In this document: in pieces, positions 57,306-64,000 of the stretch
Layout: each line of letters opens with the position of its first letter
Numbering within the stretch: position 1 is the stretch's first letter
Assembly: GCF_040529055.1 (NCBI RefSeq)
Contig: NZ_CP132342.1
Location: 1,141,001-1,205,000, forward strand
Direction of reading: 5' to 3'
Length of the DNA stretch: 64,000 nt
From: Xanthomonas sontii
Lineage (GTDB): Bacteria; Pseudomonadota; Gammaproteobacteria; Xanthomonadales; Xanthomonadaceae
Notes under the pieces: generated by a model
The model's database searches: none
Seen by the model: the letters and a program-made list of their open reading frames with translations, nothing else
Told to the model about the DNA's origin: nothing
Program-made: the position numbers and the translations under genes

Positions 57306-57641
57306 TCATTCTTCGCTCCATGCAAGACTGGGCAGCCGATCTTGCGATGGCAGCCAGTAGGCGAGCGCCTGAAGCGCATGCTCCCTGGTGACGCCGTGCG
57401 CGAGAAAACCTCTGTGGTCGTGGACGCGCACATCGAAGTTGTTGTCCGCACCCGCGCTAATGATGAAATTTCCAAAATCTACCTGGTTGCCCAAGCATGC
57501 GACGAACAGCTCTACATCGTGCTGAAGACTGCTGTTTGCAAACGCAAGAGCATCCGCTTCGCTGTGGAAGCGTCGGCTGGAATTTGCGGAAGCCGTGCCG
57601 GCGATTTCAAGTTCGATGGCGAAGTGTGTACCTGGCCGCAT
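57306..57641 (-). CDS. Cassette 6: hypothetical protein
   Basis: A 111-residue soluble protein, MRPGTHFAIELEIAGTASAN at the N-terminus, with two strand-rich halves and no recognised family. It lies between degenerate attC B and attC C, on the minus strand as expected for cassettes read away from attI. ATG 57641 lies 6 bp inside the attC C core. Confidence 0.65.
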   Translation of the reverse strand: MRPGTHFAIELEIAGTASANSSRRFHSEADALAFANSSLQHDVELFVACLGNQVDFGNFIISAGADNNFDVRVHDHRGFLAHGVTREHALQALAYWLPSQDRLPSLAWSEE

Positions 57642-57646
57642 GTGAG

Positions 57647-57706
57647 ACCTAATGCGTCAATTAAGCCGACCCGCGAAGCGGGTTCGGCTTGAATGAATTG
57701 TTAGCC
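57647..57706 (-). repeat. attC site C (cassette 5), core mutated
   Basis: A 60-bp site with R'' GGCTAAC and arms CAATTCATTCAAGCCGAAC and CGGCTTAATTGACG. Its core reads ATTAGGT where GTTAGGT is expected (57647-57653). The G of GTTRRRY is next to the crossover point, so this change should cripple recombination. Confidence 0.85.
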
Positions 57707-58150
57707 CGCAGGCTTGTGTAGCTGGGTAGGCCAAGCACCTTGACCATTGCCACCCTTGAAGAAGACACGACCATTGGGCTGGATGGAGGAAATTACAAAC
57801 TCCTGCTCGAAAGAGCGTAAATCTCCATCATGCTCGAATCGAGTGAGGCGAATAACGCGATCTCCAGGCTTCAGGTTGAGCGCAACAATTGCATCTTGGT
57901 TCTTGGCGAAAAGAGCCTCACCAATCTTGGCGCTAGCGACACGCTTTGAATCGGTGGAAACGTCTTGCCCAAGCGATGATGCGAAAGCGCGTTGACGATC
58001 GCTGGATGGCTCAGCGGGTTCGTGCCCGATTGCGGCTGCCACACGGTCCAGCAATCGGGCTGCAGCCACGTCAAACGTGTCAAGAACAACATCGATGCCT
58101 AGCGAGGCCGCGAGATGTATCTGCTCTTCTGATGGTGGAGATGCGGTCAT
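57701..58150 (-). CDS. Cassette 5: hypothetical protein with internal repeat
   Basis: A 149-residue soluble protein. Residues 10-37 and 53-80 are a 43-residue-spaced repeat with the pattern A-x-SLG-x-DV...D...VA-x-A-x-I/L (LAASLGIDVVLD / FASSLGQDVSTD). The C-terminal half (LKPGDRVIRLTRFEHDGDL) is strand-rich and may be a small barrel. No family name. The stop lies within attC C. ATG 58150. Confidence 0.66.
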   Translation of the reverse strand: MTASPPSEEQIHLAASLGIDVVLDTFDVAAARLLDRVAAAIGHEPAEPSSDRQRAFASSLGQDVSTDSKRVASAKIGEALFAKNQDAIVALNLKPGDRVIRLTRFEHDGDLRSFEQEFVISSIQPNGRVFFKGGNGQGAWPTQLHKPAG

Positions 58151-58161
58151 TTTTTCCTGCG

Positions 58162-58221
58162 GGCTAACACCTGAGTTAAGCCGCGCCGCAAAGCGGCGTC
58201 GGCTTGAACGAGTTGTTAGCT
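58162..58221 (-). repeat. attC site D (cassette 4)
   Basis: A 60-bp canonical site: R'' AGCTAAC, arms CAACTCGTTCAAGCCGACG and CGGCTTAACTCAGGT, core GTTAGCC. It is intact by inspection and nearly identical to sites E and F. Confidence 0.9.
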
Positions 58222-58225
58222 GCGT

Positions 58226-58759
58226 TCACGGGAGCCTGACCGACAGCCCCGAATTGGGTCCAGGCGGCAGGCCAAGCGCCGGCTCCACGCCGGACGATGT
58301 CCGAAGGTCCTGCAGCAAGGCATCGGGCTCAAAGTGCTTTCCAATGATTGCCTCGGACTCGGGACGAGGGTTTTCTGAGTGCCTGGCTCGATAGGCGACG
58401 ACGGATCGCTGCCCGTCAGCGATGGCGCGCTGACACAACCCCCGAGCGTAGAAGCGATTGAACTCACCTTCTGCGAGCGTGGTGTTCGCGGTTACGGGAA
58501 CTTTTGCGACGGTCACGCCGCCTTTTGGTGTTCGGCGCTCCTCGTGCGACCTGAGATAACCCCTAGCTTGCAACTGAGCCGCAAGCCATGAGTCGTCATG
58601 AGAGTCTGCGGCTTGGGCGAGAAGGGCAGGCCATGCTTTGGCCCCTTCTGCGGTAAGGCGGCTACTGATGTATAAGACCCCGCTAGCGACATCGTGCGCG
58701 ATCTCTGATGACATGTTCTCCCGGGTGCGAGAGTCGAGATTTTCATAGTTCAAGGCCAC
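58226..58759 (-). CDS. Cassette 4: hypothetical protein
   Basis: A 177-residue soluble protein starting MALNYENLDSRTRENMSSEI. It has an N-terminal helical block resembling short phage/plasmid-borne proteins (LDSRTRENMSSEI, GVLYISSRLTAEG) and a central FYARGLCQRAIADGQ with one Cys. No family was identified. It ends 4 bp before attC D. An adjacent ATG at 58714 (MSSEI) is an alternative start. Confidence 0.68.
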   Translation of the reverse strand: MALNYENLDSRTRENMSSEIAHDVASGVLYISSRLTAEGAKAWPALLAQAADSHDDSWLAAQLQARGYLRSHEERRTPKGGVTVAKVPVTANTTLAEGEFNRFYARGLCQRAIADGQRSVVAYRARHSENPRPESEAIIGKHFEPDALLQDLRTSSGVEPALGLPPGPNSGLSVRLP

Positions 58760-58776
58760 GATAAACTCTCCTTAGC

Positions 58777-58836
58777 AGCTAACGCCTGAATTAAGCCGCG
58801 CCGCGAAGCGGCGTCGGCTTGAATGGACTGTTAGGC
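58777..58836 (-). repeat. attC site E (cassette 3)
   Basis: A 60-bp canonical site: R'' GCCTAAC, arms CAGTCCATTCAAGCCGACG and CGGCTTAATTCAGGC, core GTTAGCT. It overlaps the stop codon of cassette 3 and looks competent. Confidence 0.9.
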
Positions 58837-59172
58837 CCCAAACCGCTGCACTATGGACTGGCAGGCCGGAAGTGCTTGCGGTGTTGCCCATGCGATTGCC
58901 GATTGTATGTCCGGCTCCAGCTTTGCCAATGCCTCCGGAGCCCAGCGTGCCCGAGCAGCTCCAATGGGTAGCGCATCAACCTCTGACGAGATCATTGCAA
59001 AGGTCATGAAATCTGGGTCACGGACGTCCACCTCGACCTCGCAACGAAGCGCGGCGAGGGAATGGCAGCCCTCCAAGACAGGCATCTCTCCAGCGAGGAC
59101 GCCTGTAGCGATCTCAACCGCTTTCCGGCGAGCTGAGAGCACATACTCCTCGTGTGTCATGCGCTCGATCAT
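58831..59172 (-). CDS. Cassette 3: DUF2489-like protein
   Basis: A 113-residue helical protein. The order SARRKAVEIATGVLAGEMPV, LEGCHSLAALR, DPDFMTFAMISSEVDALPIG, RARWAPEAL and the final ACQSIVQRF matches the DUF2489 pattern (SEtD-lP-G motif, late conserved Cys). Function unknown. The stop is inside attC E. ATG 59172 (or 59160). Confidence 0.78.
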   Translation of the reverse strand: MIERMTHEEYVLSARRKAVEIATGVLAGEMPVLEGCHSLAALRCEVEVDVRDPDFMTFAMISSEVDALPIGAARARWAPEALAKLEPDIQSAIAWATPQALPACQSIVQRFGA

Positions 59173-59176
59173 TGGG

Positions 59177-59236
59177 GTCTAACACCTGAGTTAAGCCGCG
59201 CCGCGAAGCGGCGTCGGCTTGAACGAATTGTTAGAG
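59177..59236 (-). repeat. attC site F (cassette 2)
   Basis: A 60-bp canonical site: R'' CTCTAAC, arms CAATTCGTTCAAGCCGACG and CGGCTTAACTCAGGT, core GTTAGAC. It is intact by inspection. Confidence 0.9.
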
Positions 59237-59245
59237 GGCAAGCCC

Positions 59246-59683
59246 TCAGTCCCAATAGATTGTATACACCTGATAGCCGGGAGGCGGCTCGGGTGCGGCT
59301 GCATGCTTTCCATATGGCCAGCCTGGCCCAATCCCGTCAGACTCTAAGCCTTCAATCCACTGGTCTGCAATGTCTTGTGGCGCGGAAGAGAAAATGTGGA
59401 TGTTCTCTGCGGCGGGCCAAAGATCGCTGTGCTCCAACGACTCGCCCCAATCCTGATGAAGCCCAACAAACACGCCCTGAACATCAGGACGGGCTTCGAT
59501 CTCTTTGAGCCTTGCATAGATGTCACGAATAGAAGGGCGGCCATATCCCCATTGGTTTGGGGCGATCGAGTCTTCTTGTGGGTTACCGATGAAGTAGTCG
59601 TCGAGAGAAACGATGGGAAAGTGCTCGTTGTCAATCCTGTCGAGGCTCTCGAGCTTGTCTAGCAGGGCTCTGCGATATTCCAT
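59246..59683 (-). CDS. Cassette 2: hypothetical protein
   Basis: A 145-residue soluble acidic protein starting MEYRRALLDKLESLDRIDNE, rich in Trp/Tyr/Asp (VFVGLHQDWGESLEHSDLWP, ESDGIGPGWPYGK) and ending QVYTIYWD. It resembles small immunity-type proteins in composition only; no family was recognised. ATG 59683 lies 9 bp inside attC G's core, and the stop is 9 bp before attC F. Confidence 0.68.
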   Translation of the reverse strand: MEYRRALLDKLESLDRIDNEHFPIVSLDDYFIGNPQEDSIAPNQWGYGRPSIRDIYARLKEIEARPDVQGVFVGLHQDWGESLEHSDLWPAAENIHIFSSAPQDIADQWIEGLESDGIGPGWPYGKHAAAPEPPPGYQVYTIYWD

Positions 59684-59691
59684 GTCTTGGC

Positions 59692-59785
59692 CTCTAACGC
59701 TCGCGGTAAGCCGCGCCGGAGTGCGAAGCACGGAGGGCACCCGCAAGCGAAGCTTGTGGGCGTCGGCTTGACCAAATAGTTAGGC
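59692..59785 (-). repeat. attC site G (cassette 1), enlarged
   Basis: A 94-bp site with normal ends (R'' GCCTAAC at 59779-59785, core GTTAGAG at 59692-59698) and the usual AAGCCGACGCC / GGCGCGGCTTA arms. The centre has an extra imperfect hairpin (about 34 bp more than sites A and C-F), including CACAAGCTTCGCTTGCGGGT. It belongs to the first cassette next to attI. Confidence 0.85.
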
Positions 59786-59813
59786 TGGTGAGCGAAGGCA
59801 TGATTGGAGGCGG

Positions 59814-60215
59814 TCAAAAGTTTTGTAGTGCGCGCCAAGCATTTAATTGCTTCTCCAAGGTATGCAACTTCATTTCATGATCATCTGGCCATTCTGAGAA
59901 GGCTTTGAGCTTTATCTGCTCAAAGGTACCCTTGGGCACATCGACGGCTTCATGGTTGAAAAAAGCAATGCCGGCATCGAGCTGCTTTTTGAATGTGTGA
60001 AGCTCCATCTCGTAGTCATCCGGCCAGCTAGATGAGGCAAAGTTGAAGATGGCACCAATGAATTCGTCGGATGCGAACTTTTCTTTGAATACTTCAAGCT
60101 CTTGGAAGGCCTCAACCTGCTTGCCAATGGTATGTCGCTGCATTTCAAAGTCGTCGGGCCAATCCGACTGTGCTTTGAGGCGAATGCGATCCTTGACGTG
60201 ATCTGGGATAGTCAT
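59814..60215 (-). CDS. Cassette 1: protein of three 45-residue WPDD repeats
   Basis: A 133-residue protein built of three exact-period repeats with Trp at residues 19, 64 and 109 (45 apart). Each reads S-x-WPDD-x-EM-x-x-HT-x-x-KQ-x-x-A (SDWPDDFEMQRHTIGKQVEA, SSWPDDYEMELHTFKKQLDA, SEWPDDHEMKLHTLEKQLNA). It is probably an all-helical repeat protein. 'WPDDYEMQ' units occur in small hypothetical proteins of many bacteria, with no function that I know. As the attI-proximal cassette it should be the best expressed. ATG 60215. Confidence 0.72.
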   Translation of the reverse strand: MTIPDHVKDRIRLKAQSDWPDDFEMQRHTIGKQVEAFQELEVFKEKFASDEFIGAIFNFASSSWPDDYEMELHTFKKQLDAGIAFFNHEAVDVPKGTFEQIKLKAFSEWPDDHEMKLHTLEKQLNAWRALQNF

Positions 60216-60238
60216 ACAAAGTCCTGTAGTTCTTGAGG

Positions 60239-60320
60239 GCCTAACTACTATTGGACCGCCCAAAAGCGGTAATGCCCCAAGTATCCACCAACGCCAGACG
60301 TCTGCAAAGGGGGAAATTCC
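60239..60320 (-). other. attI site and leader of the integron
   Basis: Core GTTAGGC on the minus strand lies at 60239-60245, where the first cassette joins. The DNA beyond it towards intI has no attC arms, as expected for attI. A leftward promoter (Pc) may be formed by TTGCAG near 60313 and GATACT near 60291, about 16 bp apart. Both elements are weak matches, so the promoter part is tentative. Confidence 0.6.
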
Positions 60321-60435
60321 CACCCTGCATCAATGACTTGCCTGATGGTGGCCGCGGCTCCGTGCGCCAATGCTGGCTACGTTATCCGACGTTCGAGCAG
60401 GCGTATGAGTTACACCCATGACGATGAAGGCGTAA

Positions 60436-61204
60436 CGGCGCATCCACCGCCAACGTGTTGGAGCCGGTGCGTGGCCGGTTGCGGCTTCGGTAATACAGCC
60501 TGCGCACCGAGCAAGCGTATGTTGGCTGGATACGGCGCTTCATCCTGGCCAACGGCAAACAGCATCCATCGCGTATGGGCAGGCCCAAGTCGAAGCGTTC
60601 CTGACCAGTCTGGCGACTCAGGGACAGGTCTCGGCCGGGACACAGAGTCAGGCGCTGGCGGCGCTGTTGTTCCTCTATCGTGATTTTCTCGGCGTGGAAC
60701 TGCCATGGATGGAGAATCTGGTCCGCGCCAAGCGACCGCGGCGGATTCCGGTGGTGCTCTCGGTCGAGGAGGTCACGCGTTTGCTGGTCGCGCTGGAGGG
60801 ACCTTGCTGGCTGATGGCCGGGCTGCTCTATGGCAGCGGCATGCGGCTGCTGGAATGCCTGCGATTGCGGATCAAGGATGTGGAGCTGGGGCGCGGCAAG
60901 ATCGTGGTGCTTGACGGCAAGGGCGGCAAGGATCGGCGTGTGCCATTGCCAATGCGCCTGGGCGAGCCGCTGCTGCGGCAACGCGATAGTGCACTGCTGC
61001 TGCACGCGGCGGATCTGGCCGAAGGGGCAGGGAGTGTGTACCTGCCGCAGGCGCTGGTGCGCAAATACCCCAATGCGGAGGTTGAACCGGGCTGGCAATA
61101 CCTGTTCCCGGCCGCACATCGGTCGGTGGATCCACGCAGTGGTCGGGTCGGCCGACCAGCTGTCCGAGGAAGTCCAGCGATGCGCAGTCCGCTGGATGGT
61201 CTAG
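60436..61204 (+). pseudogene. intI: Integron integrase intI, inactivated
   Basis: A tyrosine recombinase that would insert cassettes at attI. Recognisable pieces are the N-terminal SAM-like domain (YSLRTEQAYVGWIRRFILAN, then QVEAFLTSLATQGQ), the core with the first catalytic Arg (LLYGSGMRLLECLRLRIKDV) and the IntI-type insert region (SVYLPQALVRKYPNAEVEPG, YLFPAAHRSVDPRSGRVGR). Lesions are TAA at 60491-60493, a frameshift near 60575-60585 and a second near 61150. A stop at 61202 follows AVRWMV, so the HxxR, His and nucleophile Tyr are missing. It is divergent from the cassettes. Confidence 0.88.
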
Positions 61205-61263
61205 GGGCGGCGGCGAGCGTCAAAGGCGTCAGAAAATAATACAGCAGCGGCGTTTGTGATCCC

Positions 61264-61289
61264 GCGTCGGGACTGAAGTCCCTCCCACA
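61264..61289. repeat. 26-bp dispersed repeat, copy 2
   Basis: Identical over 26 bases to 33971-33996, including the palindrome GGGACTGAAGTCCC. It lies between the truncated intI end and the ilvD stop, close to where the integrase 3' end was lost. Confidence 0.7.
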
Positions 61290-61346
61290 GTGCAGTACCT
61301 GGACGCCATGAAGACCGCGGCAACCCACGGCCTTCATGGCAACGCT

Positions 61347-63185
61347 TCACCCCTCCAACATCGCCTTGTCCCGCACCGCCCCCTTGTCCGCACTAGTCGC
61401 CAGCAGCGCGTACGCCTTCAGCGCCGTACTGACCTTGCGCGGGCGCGGTTCCGCCGGCTTCCAGCCGCGCGCGTCCTGGTCGGCGCGGCGCGTGGCCAGT
61501 TCCGCGTCGGAGACCAGCAGGTCGATGCGGCGCTGGGGAATATCGATGCGGATGCGGTCGCCGTCGCGGACCAGGCCGATAGCGCCGCCCGCCGCCGCTT
61601 CCGGCGAGGCGTGGCCGATCGACAGGCCGGAGGTGCCGCCGGAGAAGCGGCCGTCGGTGAGCAGGGCGCATTGCTTGCCCAGGCCCTTGGACTTCAGGTA
61701 CGAGGTCGGGTACAGCATCTCCTGCATGCCGGGGCCGCCCTTGGGGCCTTCGTAGCGGATCACCACGACGTCGCCAGCCTTCACGTCATCGGCGAGGATG
61801 CCCTTGACCGCGGCGTCCTGGCTTTCGAACACCTTGGCGTTGCCCTCGAACACATGGATGGATTCGTCCACGCCGGCGGTCTTCACCACGCAGCCGTCCT
61901 CGGCGATGTTGCCGTACAGCACCGCCAGGCCGCCTTCCTGCGAGTAGGCGTGGGCGACGTCGCGGATGCAGCCGCTGGCGCGGTCGGCGTCCAGGCTGGG
62001 CCAACGCGTGGCCTGGCTGAAGGCGACCTGGGTGGGGATGCCGGCCGGCCCGGCCTGGTAGAAGGTCTGCACCGCGGGGTCGTCGCTCTGGGTGATGTCC
62101 CACTGCGCGATGGCGTCGGCCAGGGTGCGGCTGTGCACGGTGGCCTGGTCGGTGTGCAGCAGGCCGCCGCGCGCCAGTTCGCCGAGGATGGCGACGATGC
62201 CGCCGGCGCGGTGCACGTCCTCGATGTGGTACTTCTGCGTGTTCGGCGCCACCTTGCACAGCTGCGGCACGCGCTTGGACAGGCGGTCGATGTCGCGCAG
62301 GGTGAACGGCACCTCGGCTTCCTGCGCGGCGGCGAGCAGGTGCAGGATGGTGTTGGTGGAGCCGCCCATCGCGATGTCCAGGGTCATCGCGTTCTCGAAC
62401 GCCTGGAAGGTGGCGATGCCGCGCGGCAGCGCGCGCGGGTCTTCGGCGCCGTACCAGCGGTGGCACAGTTCCACCGCGGTGCGGCCGGCCTTGAGGAACA
62501 GTTGCTCGCGGTCGGCGTGGGTGGCGACCACGGTGCCGTTGCCGGGCAGGGCCAGGCCCAGCGCTTCGGTCAGGCAGTTCATCGAGTTGGCGGTGAACAT
62601 GCCCGAGCAGGAGCCGCAGGTGGGGCAGGCGCTGCGCTCGAACGCGGCGACCTTCTCGTCGGAGGCGGTGGGATCGGCGGCGATCACCATCGCGTCGATC
62701 AGGTCCAGGTTGTGGTCGGCGAGCTTGGTCTTGCCGGCTTCCATCGGCCCGCCGGAGACGAACACGGTGGGGATGTTGAGGCGCAGCGCGGCCATCAGCA
62801 TGCCGGGGGTGATCTTGTCGCAGTTGGAGATGCACACCAGCGCATCGGCGCAGTGCGCGTTGACCATGTACTCGACCGAGTCGGCGATGATCTCGCGGCT
62901 GGGCAGCGAGTACAGCATGCCGTCGTGGCCCATGGCGATGCCGTCGTCCACGGCGATGGTGTCGAACTCCTTGGCCACGCCGCCGACGCGCTCGATCTCG
63001 CGCGCGACCAGTTGCCCGAGATCCTTCAGGTGCACGTGGCCGGGCACGAACTGGGTGAAGGAGTTGGCGATGGCGATGATCGGCTTGTGGAAGTCGGCGT
63101 CCTGCATGCCGGTGGCGCGCCACAGTGCGCGGGCGCCGGCCATGTTGCGGCCGTGGGTCGAGGTCTTGGAGCGATAGTCGGGCAT
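61347..63185 (-). CDS. ilvD: Dihydroxy-acid dehydratase
   Basis: A 612-residue iron-sulphur enzyme that makes 2-keto acids for Ile, Val and Leu synthesis. The Fe-S cysteines are in [11 protein letters not shown] and [18 protein letters not shown], with [15 protein letters not shown] and the C-terminal [20 protein letters not shown] also present. ATG 63185 ([20 protein letters not shown]) gives the normal length. It marks the chromosomal site of the Xanthomonas integron and is convergent with the intI remnant. Confidence 0.95.
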   Translation of the reverse strand: MPDYRSKTSTHGRNMAGARALWRATGMQDADFHKPIIAIANSFTQFVPGHVHLKDLGQLVAREIERVGGVAKEFDTIAVDDGIAMGHDGMLYSLPSREIIADSVEYMVNAHCADALVCISNCDKITPGMLMAALRLNIPTVFVSGGPMEAGKTKLADHNLDLIDAMVIAADPTASDEKVAAFERSACPTCGSCSGMFTANSMNCLTEALGLALPGNGTVVATHADREQLFLKAGRTAVELCHRWYGAEDPRALPRGIATFQAFENAMTLDIAMGGSTNTILHLLAAAQEAEVPFTLRDIDRLSKRVPQLCKVAPNTQKYHIEDVHRAGGIVAILGELARGGLLHTDQATVHSRTLADAIAQWDITQSDDPAVQTFYQAGPAGIPTQVAFSQATRWPSLDADRASGCIRDVAHAYSQEGGLAVLYGNIAEDGCVVKTAGVDESIHVFEGNAKVFESQDAAVKGILADDVKAGDVVVIRYEGPKGGPGMQEMLYPTSYLKSKGLGKQCALLTDGRFSGGTSGLSIGHASPEAAAGGAIGLVRDGDRIRIDIPQRRIDLLVSDAELATRRADQDARGWKPAEPRPRKVSTALKAYALLATSADKGAVRDKAMLEG

Positions 63186-63429
63186 GGGAGCAGCGAACGA
63201 GCGGGCGGGGAGGCTGGCGATGGTGGCGCGATCGGATCGTTGCTGCTGCAACCGTCCTGGACGCCCACCGGTGGGCCGACCACGTTAGCACGCAGGCTGG
63301 CGCCGCCGCGCGCCGGTCAGGAGTGCGGAGCGGTTCGCAGACCTGCCCAAACACGCTTGGCAGACTGCGGTGGCCGGTGCGTCAGGGGGCGTAGGCCCGG
63401 CTCGCCCATCATGACCACAGGAGGTGTCC

Positions 63430-64000
63430 ATGCTTCGGCATGTGCGTTCGTCGTATCCCGCTGTTTCCTCCCCCGCCCCTTCCCTTGTGTCCACCCCAGC
63501 CGATCCGGGCCGCCGCAGCGTGCTGCGCGCCGGTGTCGGCATCGCCGCCGGCGCAGCGCTGTGGGGCCTTGGCGGCCAGGCCCGCGCCGCCGGCACGCTG
63601 CCGTTCGCCGGCCTCAATCTGTCCGGATTGGCGTCCAACAACTTCGTCGACAACGCCGTCATCGACCGGAACTACCGCGACATCAGCGACCAGCATATCG
63701 TCGCCGCCGGCGCCTGCCCGCTGTTCCGCCTGCCCACCACCGCCGCACGCTTCAGTACCGGCCAGGGGATGCCGCTCAACGCCACGTATTGCGACCAAGT
63801 CGAGAAAGTGCTGAACCGGCTCGCGCAGCGCGGCAAGGTGGCGATCCTGGAGTTGCACGACTACATGCGCTTGCCGATCAAGGTCGCGAGCAAGTCCGGT
63901 TACCGGCGCGATCGCGCCGGGCAGTTGATCGGGCCGGACGGCCGCGCGGTCGCCGATCCGGCCGACCAATCGGTGTGGAACGGCACCTACCGCAAAGGCA
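63430..64000 (+). CDS. Tat-exported glycoside hydrolase (GH5 cellulase-like), partial
   Basis: The frame is open from ATG 63430 to the right window edge, 190 residues. It has a long N-region, then GRRSVLRAGVGIAAGAALWG, a twin-arginine signal followed by QARAAG. The mature part begins LPFAGLNLSGLASNNFVDNA, with FRLPTTAARF and VAILELHDYMRLP. These resemble the first strands of GH5-type endoglucanase barrels (GxNxxG, xRxPxxW-like, LDxHxY). The catalytic Glu residues would lie beyond the window. Confidence 0.7.
   Translation, partial: MLRHVRSSYPAVSSPAPSLVSTPADPGRRSVLRAGVGIAAGAALWGLGGQARAAGTLPFAGLNLSGLASNNFVDNAVIDRNYRDISDQHIVAAGACPLFRLPTTAARFSTGQGMPLNATYCDQVEKVLNRLAQRGKVAILELHDYMRLPIKVASKSGYRRDRAGQLIGPDGRAVADPADQSVWNGTYRKG

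Noticed and set aside
60667-61239. A 190-codon plus-strand frame as a complete small phage-type integrase.
   Set aside because: It starts mid-domain and ends out of frame. Flanking sequence in other frames matches the rest of IntI, so it is a fragment of a broken integron integrase.

Overview
The window is high-GC gammaproteobacterial chromosome, almost certainly from a Xanthomonas or close Xanthomonadaceae relative. The best taxonomic clue is a chromosomal integron (attI, cassette array and a decayed integrase) lying against ilvD, the known integron position in Xanthomonas. The Tad pilus cluster, the YadG/YadH- and NatAB-like exporters, and scattered short 'gggactgaagtccc' and 'cggcttcagccg' repeats fit the same group. 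No rRNA, tRNA, CRISPR array or insertion sequence was recognised.

Layout. (1) 1-9.0 kb, minus strand: a Tad/Flp pilus operon running leftward from a Flp pilin at 7.8 kb through TadG-like, TadE-like and accessory proteins, a second Flp-like pilin, CpaB and the CpaC secretin to a TadA ATPase with an N-terminal FHA domain, which is cut by the window edge. The secretin gene carries a one-base frameshift near its 3' end, and a small OmpA-tail lipoprotein gene upstream has a similar lesion. (2) 9.2-19.5 kb: an ABC-2 exporter pair, ferredoxin-NADP reductase, a membrane protein plus Xre regulator behind a 30-bp palindrome, a TAP-like hydrolase, a NatAB-type ABC exporter, a CPBP protease, a TonB-domain lipoprotein and a YqhA protein. 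(3) 19.6-33.8 kb: housekeeping and secreted enzymes (YfcG-type GST, dipeptidyl peptidase IV, Coa1-type protein, DUF885 protein, HemB, NAD-epimerase/LysR divergon, secreted endonuclease, and a PepSY-flavodoxin-reductase behind a probable Fur box). (4) 34-50 kb: beta-propeller lipoprotein-like protein, AroE, three tandem paralogous membrane proteins, DinG, a periplasmic catalase with an ankyrin partner, a zinc-ribbon SDR, a phosphodiesterase, a citrate-type MFS transporter, an AcpA/PLC-type phosphatase and an AI-2E transporter.

(5) 51.2-56.1 kb is an accessory run of small leftward genes (VOC, DUF2695, DUF1161, two EF-Tu-domain-III-like proteins, a GT51-like fragment and several unknowns). (6) 56.2-61.2 kb is the integron: attI near 60.24 kb, eight cassette-type genes on the minus strand, seven attC sites (two degenerate), and on the plus strand an intI pseudogene with an internal stop, two frameshifts and no C-terminal catalytic residues. 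The array therefore looks frozen unless an integrase acts in trans. (7) ilvD follows convergently, and a Tat-exported glycoside-hydrolase-like protein runs off the right end.

Most calls rest on protein motifs read by eye. No database search was possible.
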